Source of the DNA: Halomonas sp. 7T
Lineage (GTDB): Bacteria; Pseudomonadota; Gammaproteobacteria; Pseudomonadales; Halomonadaceae
DNA length: 64,000 nt
Direction: 5' to 3'
Assembly (NCBI RefSeq): GCF_025643255.1
Contig: NZ_CP087112.1
Coordinates: 62,001-126,000 of the forward strand
The notes beneath the pieces are model-generated. The model searched no databases, was not told where the DNA came from, and saw only the letters and a program-made list of their open reading frames with translations. This document shows positions 8,931 through 17,783 of the stretch, in pieces. Numbering within the stretch: position 1 is the first letter of the stretch; every line of letters begins with the position of its first letter. Both the position numbers and the translations under genes were made by a program.

Positions 8931-9589
8931 CATGGCTGGTTAAATGCGTCCGCTATGTGCTGCGTAGCGCCATCTATTTAGCCATGCGCCTCTGCTATCG
9001 GCTTAGCGTTCACGGACGTCACCACTTGCCCAGGCAGGGTGCCGCACTGGTGGTGTGTAACCACGTTAGCTTTATGGACGCGCTGGTATTGGGCGGTGCT
9101 AGCCCCAGGCCGCTGCGGTTTGTGATGGATCAGCCTATTTTCGACTCTCGCTGGCTTAAGTGGTGGTTCCAACTGGTCGGCGCTATTCCTATTGAGTCGG
9201 AACGGCATAGCCCGGGTGCGCTGCGCCGTGCGCTGGATGATGTGAGTAACGCATTACGCCAAGGTGAGATTGTGATGGTCTTCCCGGAAGGGCGTCTTAC
9301 CCCCGATGGCGAGATTCACACGTTTCGTCGCGGGCTGGAAACTATCCTGGCCCGGGACAGCGTGCCGGTTATTCCGGCTGGCTTGGCGGGACTATGGGGT
9401 TCCTGGACATCGCATTACGGTGGGAAAGCACTTAAGAAGTGGCCGTCACGCTTTCGTGCGCCGGTCAGTCTTCATTTCGGCCCCCCGGTCATGGCCCAAG
9501 AGGCTGAGGATATGCTGCTACGGCGCTTTTTAGAAGCGCGTGTGCGGGCGCTGAAGGCGGCGGGCGACAATGAAATTGCCCACCGCTAG
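8927..9589 (+). CDS. 1-acyl-sn-glycerol-3-phosphate acyltransferase-like protein (PlsC family)
   Basis: A membrane-associated acyltransferase of 220 residues. The catalytic HX4D motif is NHVSFMD (about residues 45-51), and the glycerol-phosphate binding motif is VFPEGRLTPDGE (about residues 118-129). A hydrophobic N-terminal stretch is present. The start is GTG, overlapping the TetR stop. The family transfers acyl chains to lysophosphatidate or related lipids; the exact acceptor cannot be told. Small PlsC paralogues next to a TetR gene are more likely accessory than the essential copy. Confidence 0.88.
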   Translation: MTWLVKCVRYVLRSAIYLAMRLCYRLSVHGRHHLPRQGAALVVCNHVSFMDALVLGGASPRPLRFVMDQPIFDSRWLKWWFQLVGAIPIESERHSPGALRRALDDVSNALRQGEIVMVFPEGRLTPDGEIHTFRRGLETILARDSVPVIPAGLAGLWGSWTSHYGGKALKKWPSRFRAPVSLHFGPPVMAQEAEDMLLRRFLEARVRALKAAGDNEIAHR

Positions 9590-9616
9590 TGGGTGCCAAC
9601 ACGAAATGGTCGAAAG

Positions 9617-10891
9617 TTAGCGGCGGGGCAGGCGCTGTTTTTGCCAGCAGCGTGCTGATGTAATCAAGTTGTCGCGGATTTCCAGAATTTCCATGCGGAT
9701 ATTGCCGATTTGTAGGCTAGCAGGCCCCTCCGGAAACGATTCTAAGTGCTCTAAAATCAAGCCATTTAACGTTTTTGGGCCGTCGGTGGGCAGCTGCCAG
9801 CCAAGCATTTTATTGATATCGCGGATGTTGGCGGTACCTTCGATAACATGGCTGCCGTCATCTTGCTTATGAATCTCATCATCTTCCGAAACGTCGGTGG
9901 TGAACTCGCCCACAATCTCTTCAAGAATATCCTCTAGCGTTACCAGTCCCTCTACGTCGCCGTACTCATCCACCACAATGCCGATGCGGCGCTTCTGCTT
10001 TTGAAAATTAAGCAGCTGCGTATGTAGCGGCGTTGACTCGGGGATAAAGTAGGGTTCGCGAGCCTCCTGCACAATTGCCGCTTTGGTAACTTCGCTGCGT
10101 GATAAAAAACGCGCGGCGTTGCGTAAATGGAGCATGCCGATAATGTTGTTGATATCGCCTTTATAGACCGGCAAGCGGGTGTGCTGGCTGGTGCGAATTT
10201 GGGTCAGAATATCCTCAAGCGAATCGTCTAGATCGATGCCTAATACTTCGTGGCGCGGCACCAAAATATCGTTAACAGTGACGTTTTCAAGATCAAGAAT
10301 CGAGAGCAGCATGGCACGGTGGCGGTAAGGAATGAGCGTGCCCGCCTCGTGAACCACCGTACGCAGCTCGTCACGGGTGAGGCTGTCACCGCCGTTCTCA
10401 ACGCTTTTAACCCCCATTAACCGCAGCAGGCCGTTAGATATGACGTTAACGAGCCAAACTAATGGGTAGAGCAGTTTCAGCAACGGCTCAAGCGCCACCG
10501 ACGTAGGGTAGGCAATACGTTCAGGTTTGATGGCGGCGTAGGTTTTTGGCGTAACTTCAGCAAAGATCAGGATGGTGATGGTTAACAGCGCTGTTGAGAT
10601 GGCGGGTCCTGATACATCACCAAAAAAGTGGATGGCAATAATGGTGGCAATAGAAGCGGCTAAGTTGTTAACAAAATTATTGCCAATCAGGATGACGCCA
10701 ATCAGTCGATCAGGGCGCGAAAGCAGGCGTAGAACACGCTTTGCGCGACGATCACCGCTGCTAGCCTGGTGGCTTAGGCGGTAGCGGTTTATCGACATCA
10801 TGCCTGTTTCAGAACTGGAGAAGAAGGCAGACAGCAGTATCAAGATAGCTAGCAGGCCGAACAGTAACCCCAGGGGGAAGTCGTCGCTCAA
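9617..10891 (-). CDS. CNNM/CorC-family membrane protein (DUF21, CBS pair, CorC_HlyC)
   Basis: A 424-residue inner-membrane protein. The N-terminal DUF21 domain has hydrophobic segments at about 8-28, 60-85, 95-115 and 130-150 (start LFGLLAILILLSAFFSSSE). Two CBS domains follow at about 200-330 (DILVPRHEVLGID; VDEYGDVEGLVTLEDILEE), then a CorC_HlyC domain at the C-terminus. The family is linked to magnesium/cobalt transport. It lies 101 bases downstream of the CcsA-like gene, an order also seen in pseudomonads. Confidence 0.9.
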   Translation of the reverse strand: MSDDFPLGLLFGLLAILILLSAFFSSSETGMMSINRYRLSHQASSGDRRAKRVLRLLSRPDRLIGVILIGNNFVNNLAASIATIIAIHFFGDVSGPAISTALLTITILIFAEVTPKTYAAIKPERIAYPTSVALEPLLKLLYPLVWLVNVISNGLLRLMGVKSVENGGDSLTRDELRTVVHEAGTLIPYRHRAMLLSILDLENVTVNDILVPRHEVLGIDLDDSLEDILTQIRTSQHTRLPVYKGDINNIIGMLHLRNAARFLSRSEVTKAAIVQEAREPYFIPESTPLHTQLLNFQKQKRRIGIVVDEYGDVEGLVTLEDILEEIVGEFTTDVSEDDEIHKQDDGSHVIEGTANIRDINKMLGWQLPTDGPKTLNGLILEHLESFPEGPASLQIGNIRMEILEIRDNLITSARCWQKQRLPRR

Positions 10892-10992
10892 GTCGAAAGT
10901 TCCTTTATGGCGTATCAGGCTCGATTTGTAGAAGCAAGGCGGTTGCGTGTCAAGCGCGTGAACACTGAAGGCGCATCGTTAAGTTATCAGGC

Positions 10993-11790
10993 TTAGCGAT
11001 TAAGTAAAATTTCCAATACAAATTTGCTGCCAAAATAAGCCAGTATGAGCAGGCCGCAGCCGCCCAGTGTCCAGCGGACGGCACGCATGCCGCGCCAGCC
11101 AAACCGGTAGCGTCCTATCAGCAGCGTAGTGAAAATAATCCAAGCCCCCAGCGAGAGAACCGTTTTATGGGCCAAGTGCTGGGCAAAAAAGTTATCGAGG
11201 AAAATTAGCCCGCTGGCAATCGACAGCGTGAGCAGCAAAATGCCTGCCCAGACCAGTTCAAACAGCACCCGCTCCATGGTAGTAAGCGGCGGCAATGACT
11301 GCACAATGCCGCGGATATGGTGATGGCGCAGCGCTTGGTTTTGCAAGCCGACGAGCACCGCCTGTACGGCAGCAATCGCCAGGATTGCAAAGGCCAGCGC
11401 AGAGCTGACAGCGTGTAGAAATATACCGGGCGTTAAACCGCTTTGGCTGCCTTGGCTAGGGAGCCAAGTGGCCACAATGAGCGCGATGCCCGCTAAGGGG
11501 AAGAGTACTATCCCTGCGTTTAGTACGGGTTTGAATAGGCTGGCAACCAGCACGACGTTGACCGCAACGGCCATTAATAACGTGGCACTGGTGGTAAATC
11601 CAGGTAAAAGCCCAGGGGCTTCACCCACCAGCTGCACCACAACCGGGATGTGCAGTAAAAGACCCAGCGCGCCTAATAAGCGCACCATGCCTTGCCGGGG
11701 TGGAACCCGACGAAACAGCGTCATACCCTGCCAAATGGCAGCGGCAACATAAACAACAAAAGCGATCGTGGCGAAAGGGAGCGCCTGCAT
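10993..11790 (-). CDS. CcsA/YpjD-like cytochrome c assembly family inner-membrane protein
   Basis: A 265-residue protein with about eight hydrophobic segments and the cytochrome c assembly domain in its C-terminal half (HAVSSALAFAILAIAA, then LSLGAWIIFTTLLIGRYRFGWRG). The histidine in LHAVSS and the GWRG tail are family features. It lacks the tryptophan-rich WWD motif of full CcmC/CcmF proteins, as is usual for YpjD-type members, whose role is unproven. I chose the ATG at 11790; a TTG at 11832 would add 14 polar residues. It diverges from ffh. Confidence 0.85.
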   Translation of the reverse strand: MQALPFATIAFVVYVAAAIWQGMTLFRRVPPRQGMVRLLGALGLLLHIPVVVQLVGEAPGLLPGFTTSATLLMAVAVNVVLVASLFKPVLNAGIVLFPLAGIALIVATWLPSQGSQSGLTPGIFLHAVSSALAFAILAIAAVQAVLVGLQNQALRHHHIRGIVQSLPPLTTMERVLFELVWAGILLLTLSIASGLIFLDNFFAQHLAHKTVLSLGAWIIFTTLLIGRYRFGWRGMRAVRWTLGGCGLLILAYFGSKFVLEILLNR

Positions 11791-11907
11791 GATGCTATCC
11801 GTGCGCCTTGCAGCGCGTTGCTGTGAAATCAATCAATCTTAAATTAACGCCTACTATAACGAATCACGGCGGCGTCGCACAGCCATGGATAGCCAACGCT
11901 GTCACCA

Positions 11908-11936
11908 TGGAGACTCGCGGCGTGAGCGCGTATAAT
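11908..11936 (+). promoter_or_regulatory. Putative sigma-70 promoter of ffh
   Basis: TGGAGA (11908-11913) is separated by 17 bases from a perfect -10 box, TATAAT (11931-11936). The predicted start lies about 50 bases before the ffh ATG. The -35 box matches consensus at 4 of 6 positions. Confidence 0.55.
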
Positions 11937-11994
11937 CGTTATCCACATTCGTCCGGTGAATCCGCCCGGCGACAGCGACGGAGGCAGAGGCCCC

Positions 11995-13413
11995 ATGTTT
12001 CAGAATCTGAGCGAGCGTCTTTCCCAGACGCTGAAGTCGATTAAAGGCCAGGCACGGCTGACCGACGACAATATCAAAGACACCCTGCGCGAGGTGCGTA
12101 AAGCACTGCTTGAGGCGGACGTTGCGCTGCCAGTCGTGAAGGCGTTTATTGAGCGCGTGCGTGAACGTGCGGTGGGCCAAGAGGTTTCTAAGAGCCTCTC
12201 GCCAGGTCAGCAATTTGTCAAAATTGTTCAGCAAGAGCTGGAAGCGATTATGGGCGAGGCCAACGAAGGCCTAACGCTCAAAGGGTCTCCGGCCGTGGTG
12301 CTGATGGCTGGTTTGCAGGGGGCCGGTAAAACTACCTCGGTTGCCAAACTGGCCCGCTACTTGCGCGAGCGAGAAAAGAAAAAAGTGCTGGTGGTCTCGG
12401 CTGACGTATACCGTCCGGCGGCAATCGACCAGCTAGAAACGCTGGCTAAAGAAGTCCAAGTTGATTTTTTCCCATCGCGTTCCGATGAGAAGCCGGTTGA
12501 TATTGCCACAGCGGCCATTAAGCACGCCAAAATCCAGTTCCATGATGTTGTCTTGGTAGATACCGCGGGCCGCCTAGCCATCGATGAAGCCATGATGGCG
12601 GAAATCCAGGCGTTGCATAAAGCCATTTCACCGGATGAAACGCTGTTCGTCGTCGATGCTATGACCGGCCAGGATGCGGTGAATACGGCCAAAGCGTTTA
12701 ATGAAGCGCTGCCGCTGACCGGGGTGATTCTTACCAAGGCCGATGGTGACGCCCGTGGCGGTGCCGCGCTGTCCGTTCGCCATGTCACAGGCAAGCCGAT
12801 TAAGTTTATGGGTGTCGGTGAGAAGGTCGACGCCCTTGAGCCTTTCCACCCGGATCGCGTGGCCTCGCGGATTCTGGGAATGGGCGACATGCTGTCGCTT
12901 ATTGAAGAGGCCGAGCGCACGGTAGATAAAGACAAAGCTGCTCAGCTTGCCAAGAAGGTCAAAAAAGGCGATGGCTTTGATCTAGAGGATTTCCGCGACC
13001 AGCTGCAACAGCTTAAAAAAATGGGCGGCATGGGCGGCCTTCTGGGCAAGTTGCCCGGTATGGGGCAAATGGCGGAGATGGCCCAAGGCCCCGGCCCTGA
13101 GAAAGAGCTGGGCAAGCTTGAAGCACTCATCAATTCCATGACGCCGAAAGAGCGTCGTGCGCCTGATATCATCAACGGCTCTCGTAAGCGTCGCATTGCG
13201 GCGGGTGCTGGCCTGCAGGTGCCTGATTTAAATCGTCTGCTGAAGCAGCACAAGCAAATGCAGAAAATGATGAAGAAGGCCGGTAAGAAGGGCGGCATGC
13301 AGAAAATGATGCGGGGAATGTCCGGCATGATGGGCGGTGGTGGCCCCGGCGGTCCTGGTGGCCCAGGTGGTATGGGTGGCATGGGCGGCCCCGGCGGTTT
13401 GCCTTGGCGTTAA
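11995..13413 (+). CDS. ffh: Signal recognition particle protein Ffh
   Basis: The SRP54 GTPase binds signal sequences and 4.5S RNA and delivers ribosomes to FtsY. The 472-residue protein has the helical N domain, the G domain (GLQGAGKTT at about 105, DTAGR, TKADGDARGG), and a methionine-rich M domain (KQMQKMMKKAGKK) that ends in a Gly/Met-rich tail from about residue 440. I chose the ATG at 11995, which has GGAGG at 11980-11984; the longer in-frame start at 11956 is not supported. Its partner FtsY is also in this window. Confidence 0.97.
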   Translation: MFQNLSERLSQTLKSIKGQARLTDDNIKDTLREVRKALLEADVALPVVKAFIERVRERAVGQEVSKSLSPGQQFVKIVQQELEAIMGEANEGLTLKGSPAVVLMAGLQGAGKTTSVAKLARYLREREKKKVLVVSADVYRPAAIDQLETLAKEVQVDFFPSRSDEKPVDIATAAIKHAKIQFHDVVLVDTAGRLAIDEAMMAEIQALHKAISPDETLFVVDAMTGQDAVNTAKAFNEALPLTGVILTKADGDARGGAALSVRHVTGKPIKFMGVGEKVDALEPFHPDRVASRILGMGDMLSLIEEAERTVDKDKAAQLAKKVKKGDGFDLEDFRDQLQQLKKMGGMGGLLGKLPGMGQMAEMAQGPGPEKELGKLEALINSMTPKERRAPDIINGSRKRRIAAGAGLQVPDLNRLLKQHKQMQKMMKKAGKKGGMQKMMRGMSGMMGGGGPGGPGGPGGMGGMGGPGGLPWR

Positions 13414-13479
13414 GCCGTTGATCACCGTTAATGAAGGCTTCGCAAGGTTGACGGCCTAAGAGTTTTCTGGCTGTCAGGC

Positions 13480-13508
13480 TTTCCAAGCCGGGCGCATTTG
13501 CGTAGAAT
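13480..13508 (+). promoter_or_regulatory. Putative promoter of the rpsP operon
   Basis: TTTCCA (13480-13485), a 17-base spacer and TAGAAT (13503-13508) are followed by a GC-rich discriminator (GCGGCC), as in stringently controlled ribosomal promoters. It implies a leader of about 195 bases before rpsP. In that leader ATCACT (13595-13600) and AGTGAT (13615-13620) can pair. No gene is visible between ffh and rpsP. Confidence 0.45.
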
Positions 13509-13711
13509 GCGGCCTCTTCATGCGTGGGTGTTGGCACTGCTATGCGTAATTGTAGCCACGGCACCTTGTATTGAAGTGCTTAAAGTACTTTGTTATCACT
13601 GACTTATTTATGTGAGTGATCGCAGTACCCTGAAATCAGCATGATGAGTGTTCTGATAGCGATGTGCGCTATTTCACACTCTCGTAACCTCAACCGAAGG
13701 ATAGTTATCGT

Positions 13712-13960
13712 ATGGTTACCATTCGTTTGGCACGTGGTGGCGCCAAGAAGCGTCCCTTTTATCACCTGACTGTTACCGACTCGCGCAACGCCCGTGACGG
13801 CCGTTTCATCGAGCGTATCGGCTTCTTCAACCCGGTTGCCCGTGGTCAGGAAGAGCGTCTGCGCGTCGATCTGGACCGTGTGACTCACTGGCAGAGCCAA
13901 GGCGCCCAGCTGTCTGGTCGTGTTGCTGAGTTGGTTAAAGAAGCACGTAAGCAGGCCTAA
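13712..13960 (+). CDS. rpsP: 30S ribosomal protein S16
   Basis: S16 is an assembly protein of the small subunit. The 82-residue product starts [17 protein letters not shown] and includes the conserved [19 protein letters not shown] block. Length and sequence are normal. An AAGGATAG ribosome site precedes the ATG. It is the first gene of rpsP-rimM-trmD-rplS. Confidence 0.98.
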   Translation: MVTIRLARGGAKKRPFYHLTVTDSRNARDGRFIERIGFFNPVARGQEERLRVDLDRVTHWQSQGAQLSGRVAELVKEARKQA

Positions 13961-14006
13961 GCTTGTTGTCGCGTGTTAAGTGCTGTTGCCGTTGGAGCTG
14001 TCGTCG

Positions 14007-14552
14007 ATGACGCGTTTTGAAACTAGCCATACAGACGGCGCACATGTGGTGCTTGGTAAGCTCACCAGTCCCCACGGGATAAAAGGTTGGCTAAAGGTGT
14101 ACTCCTATACCAGCCCCATGGACAGCATTTTGCAATACCCCGAGTGGTGGGTGCGCCAGGGTGATGCCCTGACGAAGATGACCATTGTTCAGGGGCGTCG
14201 GCAAGGTAAAGGCTTAGTGGTTCAGCTAAAGGGTATTGATGACCGGACGGCGGCGGAAGCGCTGGCGCAAACGGATATTCTAATGCCGAAAGAGTCACTT
14301 CCTACGCTTTCCGACGATGAATATTACTGGCATGAGCTTGAAGGCCTAACGGTTTTCACTCAGTCAGGCGAGCGGTTAGGGCAGGTCAGCTACCTGTTTG
14401 AAACCGGCGCCAACGATGTCATGGTGGTGCGTGGTGATAACGACGCGATCGACAAGCGCGAGCGTCTGTTACCTTTTTTGCCCGATGATGTGATTGTTGA
14501 AATCAGCCCGGAAAATGGCCGTATGGTTGTTAACTGGGATCCCGAGTTCTGA
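14007..14552 (+). CDS. rimM: 16S rRNA processing protein RimM
   Basis: RimM helps mature the 30S head and binds S19. The 181-residue protein has the N-terminal RimM beta-barrel ([18 protein letters not shown]) and the C-terminal PRC-barrel ([11 protein letters not shown], then [10 protein letters not shown]). The ATG at 14007 has GGAG at 13994-13997; a GTG nine codons earlier lacks one. It lies 46 bases after rpsP. Confidence 0.96.
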   Translation: MTRFETSHTDGAHVVLGKLTSPHGIKGWLKVYSYTSPMDSILQYPEWWVRQGDALTKMTIVQGRRQGKGLVVQLKGIDDRTAAEALAQTDILMPKESLPTLSDDEYYWHELEGLTVFTQSGERLGQVSYLFETGANDVMVVRGDNDAIDKRERLLPFLPDDVIVEISPENGRMVVNWDPEF

Positions 14553-14662
14553 AAATAGGTTTGAAAACAGCGTTGAATAAACCGACTTCGAATGAGCTTA
14601 CGGCAACTGATTCATCAGCCCTTGCATCAAGCGATGAAAAAGAGACAGAGCGCGTGCCTGCA

Positions 14663-15439
14663 ATGTGGATTGGCGTGGTGTCGTTGTTTCCCGAGATGTT
14701 CGATGCGATTACCCAGCAAGGTGTGGTAGGTCGAGCAGTAGAGAAACAGCGTATTGCCCTGGAGTTTTGGAATCCACGCGATTATGCCACTGACCGCCAC
14801 CGCAGCGTGGACGACCGCCCGTATGGCGGCGGCCCCGGAATGCTGATGAAGGTAGACACCCTGCGTGCTGCTATCTTCGATGCTCGCCAGCGAGCAGAAC
14901 AGGCGACCGGCAAAACGCCAACGGTGATTTACCTTTCGCCCCAAGGGCGCAAGTTGGATCAGCAGGGCGTGCAGTTGCTAGCTTCAGCAGGCCCCTTAGT
15001 CGTTGTTGCGGGCCGCTATGAAGGCATTGACGAGCGCGTGGTGGAGAGTGACATCGATGAAGAGTGGTCAATTGGCGATTATGTGCTGAGCGGTGGTGAA
15101 CTGCCTGCCATGGTGCTGATTGACGCAGCGGCAAGGCTGGTACCCGGCGTGTTGGGCCACCAGGACTCCGCTATCGAAGACTCGTTTAATGACGGCTTGT
15201 TAGACTGTCCGCACTATACCCGTCCTGATGTCATCGACGGGCGCCAAGTGCCTGAGGTGCTGCTGAGTGGTAACCATGCAGCTATCAAGCGCTGGCGTGC
15301 AAAGCAGTCGCTGGGACGTACCTGGCAGCGTCGTCCTGATTTACTGGCAGGGCGCACTCTTAACGCCGAGCAGCAGGCGCTGCTAGACGAGTTTATCGAG
15401 GAACACGCTTTGCCCCCTACGGCGGGAAGCCGCACGTAG
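14663..15439 (+). CDS. trmD: tRNA (guanine-N1-)-methyltransferase TrmD
   Basis: TrmD makes m1G37 in tRNAs and so prevents frameshifting. The 258-residue form starts [13 protein letters not shown], the normal family N-terminus. The trefoil-knot SAM site is seen in [25 protein letters not shown] and [13 protein letters not shown]. The frame stays open upstream to a TTG at 14561, which would add 34 polar residues and start 8 bases after rimM. That TTG has AGG only one base away, too close to serve well. I prefer the family start but cannot exclude the longer form. Confidence 0.93.
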   Translation: MWIGVVSLFPEMFDAITQQGVVGRAVEKQRIALEFWNPRDYATDRHRSVDDRPYGGGPGMLMKVDTLRAAIFDARQRAEQATGKTPTVIYLSPQGRKLDQQGVQLLASAGPLVVVAGRYEGIDERVVESDIDEEWSIGDYVLSGGELPAMVLIDAAARLVPGVLGHQDSAIEDSFNDGLLDCPHYTRPDVIDGRQVPEVLLSGNHAAIKRWRAKQSLGRTWQRRPDLLAGRTLNAEQQALLDEFIEEHALPPTAGSRT

Positions 15440-15589
15440 ACCAAAGCGGCGGTGCAGGACGACAGCAGCCAGCGTGCGTACCTGCGTCACCCATAACGAC
15501 TCCCGCGTAGCTCGTTTCGAGCGCCGGGATCACGGTTTGCCCCTTCCACAACTGCGTGGCAAGCCATTACGTTATTTAGGAGTATCAAG

Positions 15590-15946
15590 ATGAGCAGTAA
15601 GAACAAGGTGATCCAGGCGATCGAATCTGAGCAAATGAGCAAAGAGATTCCTGTATTTGCTCCGGGCGACACCATTGTCGTTCAAGTAAAAGTTAAGGAA
15701 GGCACCCGCGAGCGTCTGCAGGCGTTTGAAGGTGTGGTCATTGGTAAGCGTAACCGTGGCCTGAACTCCGCGTTCACCGTACGTAAAATTTCTCACGGTG
15801 TTGGCGTTGAGCGTACTTTCCAGACCTACAGCCCGCTGGTTGACTCTATTGAAGTCAAGCGTCGTGGTGACGTTCGCCAAGCCAAGCTTTACTACCTGCG
15901 CGAGCGCAGCGGCAAGTCGGCGCGTATCAAGGAAAAGCTGGCTTAA
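15590..15946 (+). CDS. rplS: 50S ribosomal protein L19
   Basis: L19 sits at the subunit interface. The 118-residue protein contains [32 protein letters not shown] and [20 protein letters not shown], all family blocks. The ATG follows a TAGGAG ribosome site. It is last in the rpsP cluster and is followed by a strong terminator. About 150 bases before it contain no gene. Confidence 0.98.
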   Translation: MSSKNKVIQAIESEQMSKEIPVFAPGDTIVVQVKVKEGTRERLQAFEGVVIGKRNRGLNSAFTVRKISHGVGVERTFQTYSPLVDSIEVKRRGDVRQAKLYYLRERSGKSARIKEKLA

Positions 15947-15983
15947 TCGCCACTTTTTCACGGGCGCTCGGCGCCCGGATACA

Positions 15984-16019
15984 AGACCCCGTCTCCGCTC
16001 TGCGGGGCGGGGTTTTTAT
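15984..16019 (+). terminator. Intrinsic terminator after rplS
   Basis: ACCCCG (15986-15991) pairs with CGGGGT (16008-16013). An inner CCGC/GCGG stem closes a TCT loop, and a T-run follows (16013-16017). It ends the rpsP-rimM-trmD-rplS unit. Confidence 0.85.
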
Positions 16020-16051
16020 TTGCGGAGCCATACTCTTGAGACCGTTAGCCT

Positions 16052-16933
16052 ATGAGCGTAGTTGATGCTTTTCTAGATGCCCTATGGCTTGAACAAGGGG
16101 CAAGCGATCATACGCTAGCGGCCTACCGACACGATTTAACAGCTTGGCAGCATCAGCTTGAGGCGGAGGGGGAAACGCTGCTCAGCCCTTCGCCGCAACG
16201 CTTTGCTGAATGGCTGGAGCGCCGTCGAGAGCAGGGGTATCAGCTGCGCAGTAATGCACGGCTGCTTTCTTCTCTGCGCAGCTTCTACCGCTGGGCGCGT
16301 CTTTATGGACATATTGAGCATGACCCATTGGCTGATATTACCCTGCCCTCCGTGCGGCCGAGTCTACCCAATACCTTGGAAGAAGATGAAGTCGAGCGTT
16401 TGCTGATGGCCCCGGATGTGAGTACGCCGCTGGGCGTGCGTGACCGCACTATGCTGGAACTTTTATACGCCTGTGGGCTGCGCGTCTCAGAGCTTGTAGG
16501 ATTGACCGGTGATGCAGTCAATTTGCGTCAAGGGGTAGTGCGGGTGCGGGGAAAAGGTGACAAAGACCGCTTAGTGCCCATGGGGGAGGAGGCCGCCGAA
16601 TGGCTGGCACGCTACATGGAAACCACAAGGCCGTTGCTCATGCAGGATCCTACGCGCCCAGCGCTGTTTCCTGGCCGGGCGGGCAAGGCCATGACGCGAC
16701 AGACGTTTTGGCACCGCATTAAAGCCCACGCGATTACTGCGGGTATTTCACGGCCGCTGTCGCCGCACACGCTGCGACATGCCTTTGCGACTCACTTATT
16801 GAATCATGGGGCTAATTTGCGGGTCGTACAGCTGCTGTTAGGACATAGCGACCTATCCACCACGCAAATTTATACGCATGTTGCCCAGGCGCGCCTGGAG
16901 CAGCTGCATGCTGAACATCATCCGCGAGGTTAA
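16052..16933 (+). CDS. xerD: Site-specific tyrosine recombinase XerD
   Basis: XerD works with XerC at dif to resolve chromosome dimers. The 293-residue protein has the SAM-like N-terminal domain and the catalytic domain with Arg in LYACGLRVSEL, HTLRHAFATHLL (His-x-x-Arg), LLGHSDLSTTQIYTHV with the second His and the Tyr nucleophile. XerD, rather than XerC or an integrase, fits the dsbC-hom-thrC-recJ neighbourhood common in pseudomonads. Confidence 0.93.
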   Translation: MSVVDAFLDALWLEQGASDHTLAAYRHDLTAWQHQLEAEGETLLSPSPQRFAEWLERRREQGYQLRSNARLLSSLRSFYRWARLYGHIEHDPLADITLPSVRPSLPNTLEEDEVERLLMAPDVSTPLGVRDRTMLELLYACGLRVSELVGLTGDAVNLRQGVVRVRGKGDKDRLVPMGEEAAEWLARYMETTRPLLMQDPTRPALFPGRAGKAMTRQTFWHRIKAHAITAGISRPLSPHTLRHAFATHLLNHGANLRVVQLLLGHSDLSTTQIYTHVAQARLEQLHAEHHPRG

Positions 16934-16940
16934 TCAAAGA

Positions 16941-17699
16941 ATGCACCAATGTATGCCGTCAGTTGCAAAATCCTGTGCGCCTTGGCTAGTGTTGGCAGGC
17001 AGTTTGCTGCCCGCGGCTGCGTTCGCTGATGCCATCACCGAACGTCTTGCTGAGAATTTACAGGTTAACGGCCAGCCGATGCCGGTAGAGCAGGTGAACG
17101 CCACGCCGATGGAAGGGCTTTATCACGTTCGTTTGGAGAGCGGCGAGTCGTTTTATTCCAATGCGGACGGCAGCCATTTTTTGGTAGGGGATCTTTACCA
17201 AAATGCGGATAATGGGCTGGTGAATTTAACCGAGCAGTCCCGCAATCAAGAGCGCGCAGCGGCGCTGGCAGCGATTCCAGAGAGCGAGCGTGTGGTCTTT
17301 CGGGGTGTCGATGAGCCCAAAGCCACGGTGGTGGTGTTTACCGATCCCACCTGCCCCTACTGCGAACGCTTGCATGAGACCATACCCGAGCTTAATGCGC
17401 GGGGAGTTGCGGTACACTACCTAGCCTTTCCACGGGCCGGAATGGCCAGCGGCGCTGCCAACACCCTGCAGCAAGTCTGGTGCTCTGATAATCGCAGTGA
17501 GGCGATGAATCAGGCCAAAGAGGGGCAGGCGATTGCCGCGAGCGCTAACTGCGATAACCCAGTGGCAGATCAGTACGGCCTGGGGCAAGCGCTGGGCGTG
17601 CAGGGCACCCCAGCCATCCTGTTGCCAGACGGGCAGCTGGTGCCTGGATTTGTACCCGCCGAGCGGCTTGTTGCCATGTTAGGCTTGGAAGACGAATAA
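16941..17699 (+). CDS. dsbC: Thiol:disulfide isomerase DsbC
   Basis: DsbC corrects wrong disulfides in the periplasm. The 252-residue precursor has a signal peptide (APWLVLAGSLLPAAAFA, cleavage near residue 29), a dimerisation domain and a thioredoxin-like domain with the active site CPYC (in DPTCPYCERLH). The cis-proline loop is in GVQGTPAILLPDG. I chose the ATG at 16941 with GAGGT at 16926-16930; upstream in-frame starts lie inside xerD. Confidence 0.94.
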   Translation: MHQCMPSVAKSCAPWLVLAGSLLPAAAFADAITERLAENLQVNGQPMPVEQVNATPMEGLYHVRLESGESFYSNADGSHFLVGDLYQNADNGLVNLTEQSRNQERAAALAAIPESERVVFRGVDEPKATVVVFTDPTCPYCERLHETIPELNARGVAVHYLAFPRAGMASGAANTLQQVWCSDNRSEAMNQAKEGQAIAASANCDNPVADQYGLGQALGVQGTPAILLPDGQLVPGFVPAERLVAMLGLEDE

Positions 17700-17762
17700 C
17701 GTCACCTGAGTGACGAATGATCACGCTGAGACACTGATTAAGAAGCGGCACCTGCGGGTGCC
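17700..17762. other. Two hairpins between dsbC and hom
   Basis: CGTCAC (17700-17705) and GTGACG (17710-17715) form a stem right after the dsbC stop. GGCACC (17747-17752) and GGTGCC (17757-17762), with loop TGCG, form a second stem that ends 8 bases before the hom ribosome site. Neither has a T-run, so intrinsic termination is unlikely. Confidence 0.4.
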
Positions 17763-17783
17763 CAACACGAAAGGGGAAGTATT

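Noticed and set aside
12357..12935. 192-residue Ser-rich ORF antisense to ffh
   Set aside because: Composition is that of a reverse-complement shadow and it has no start signals.
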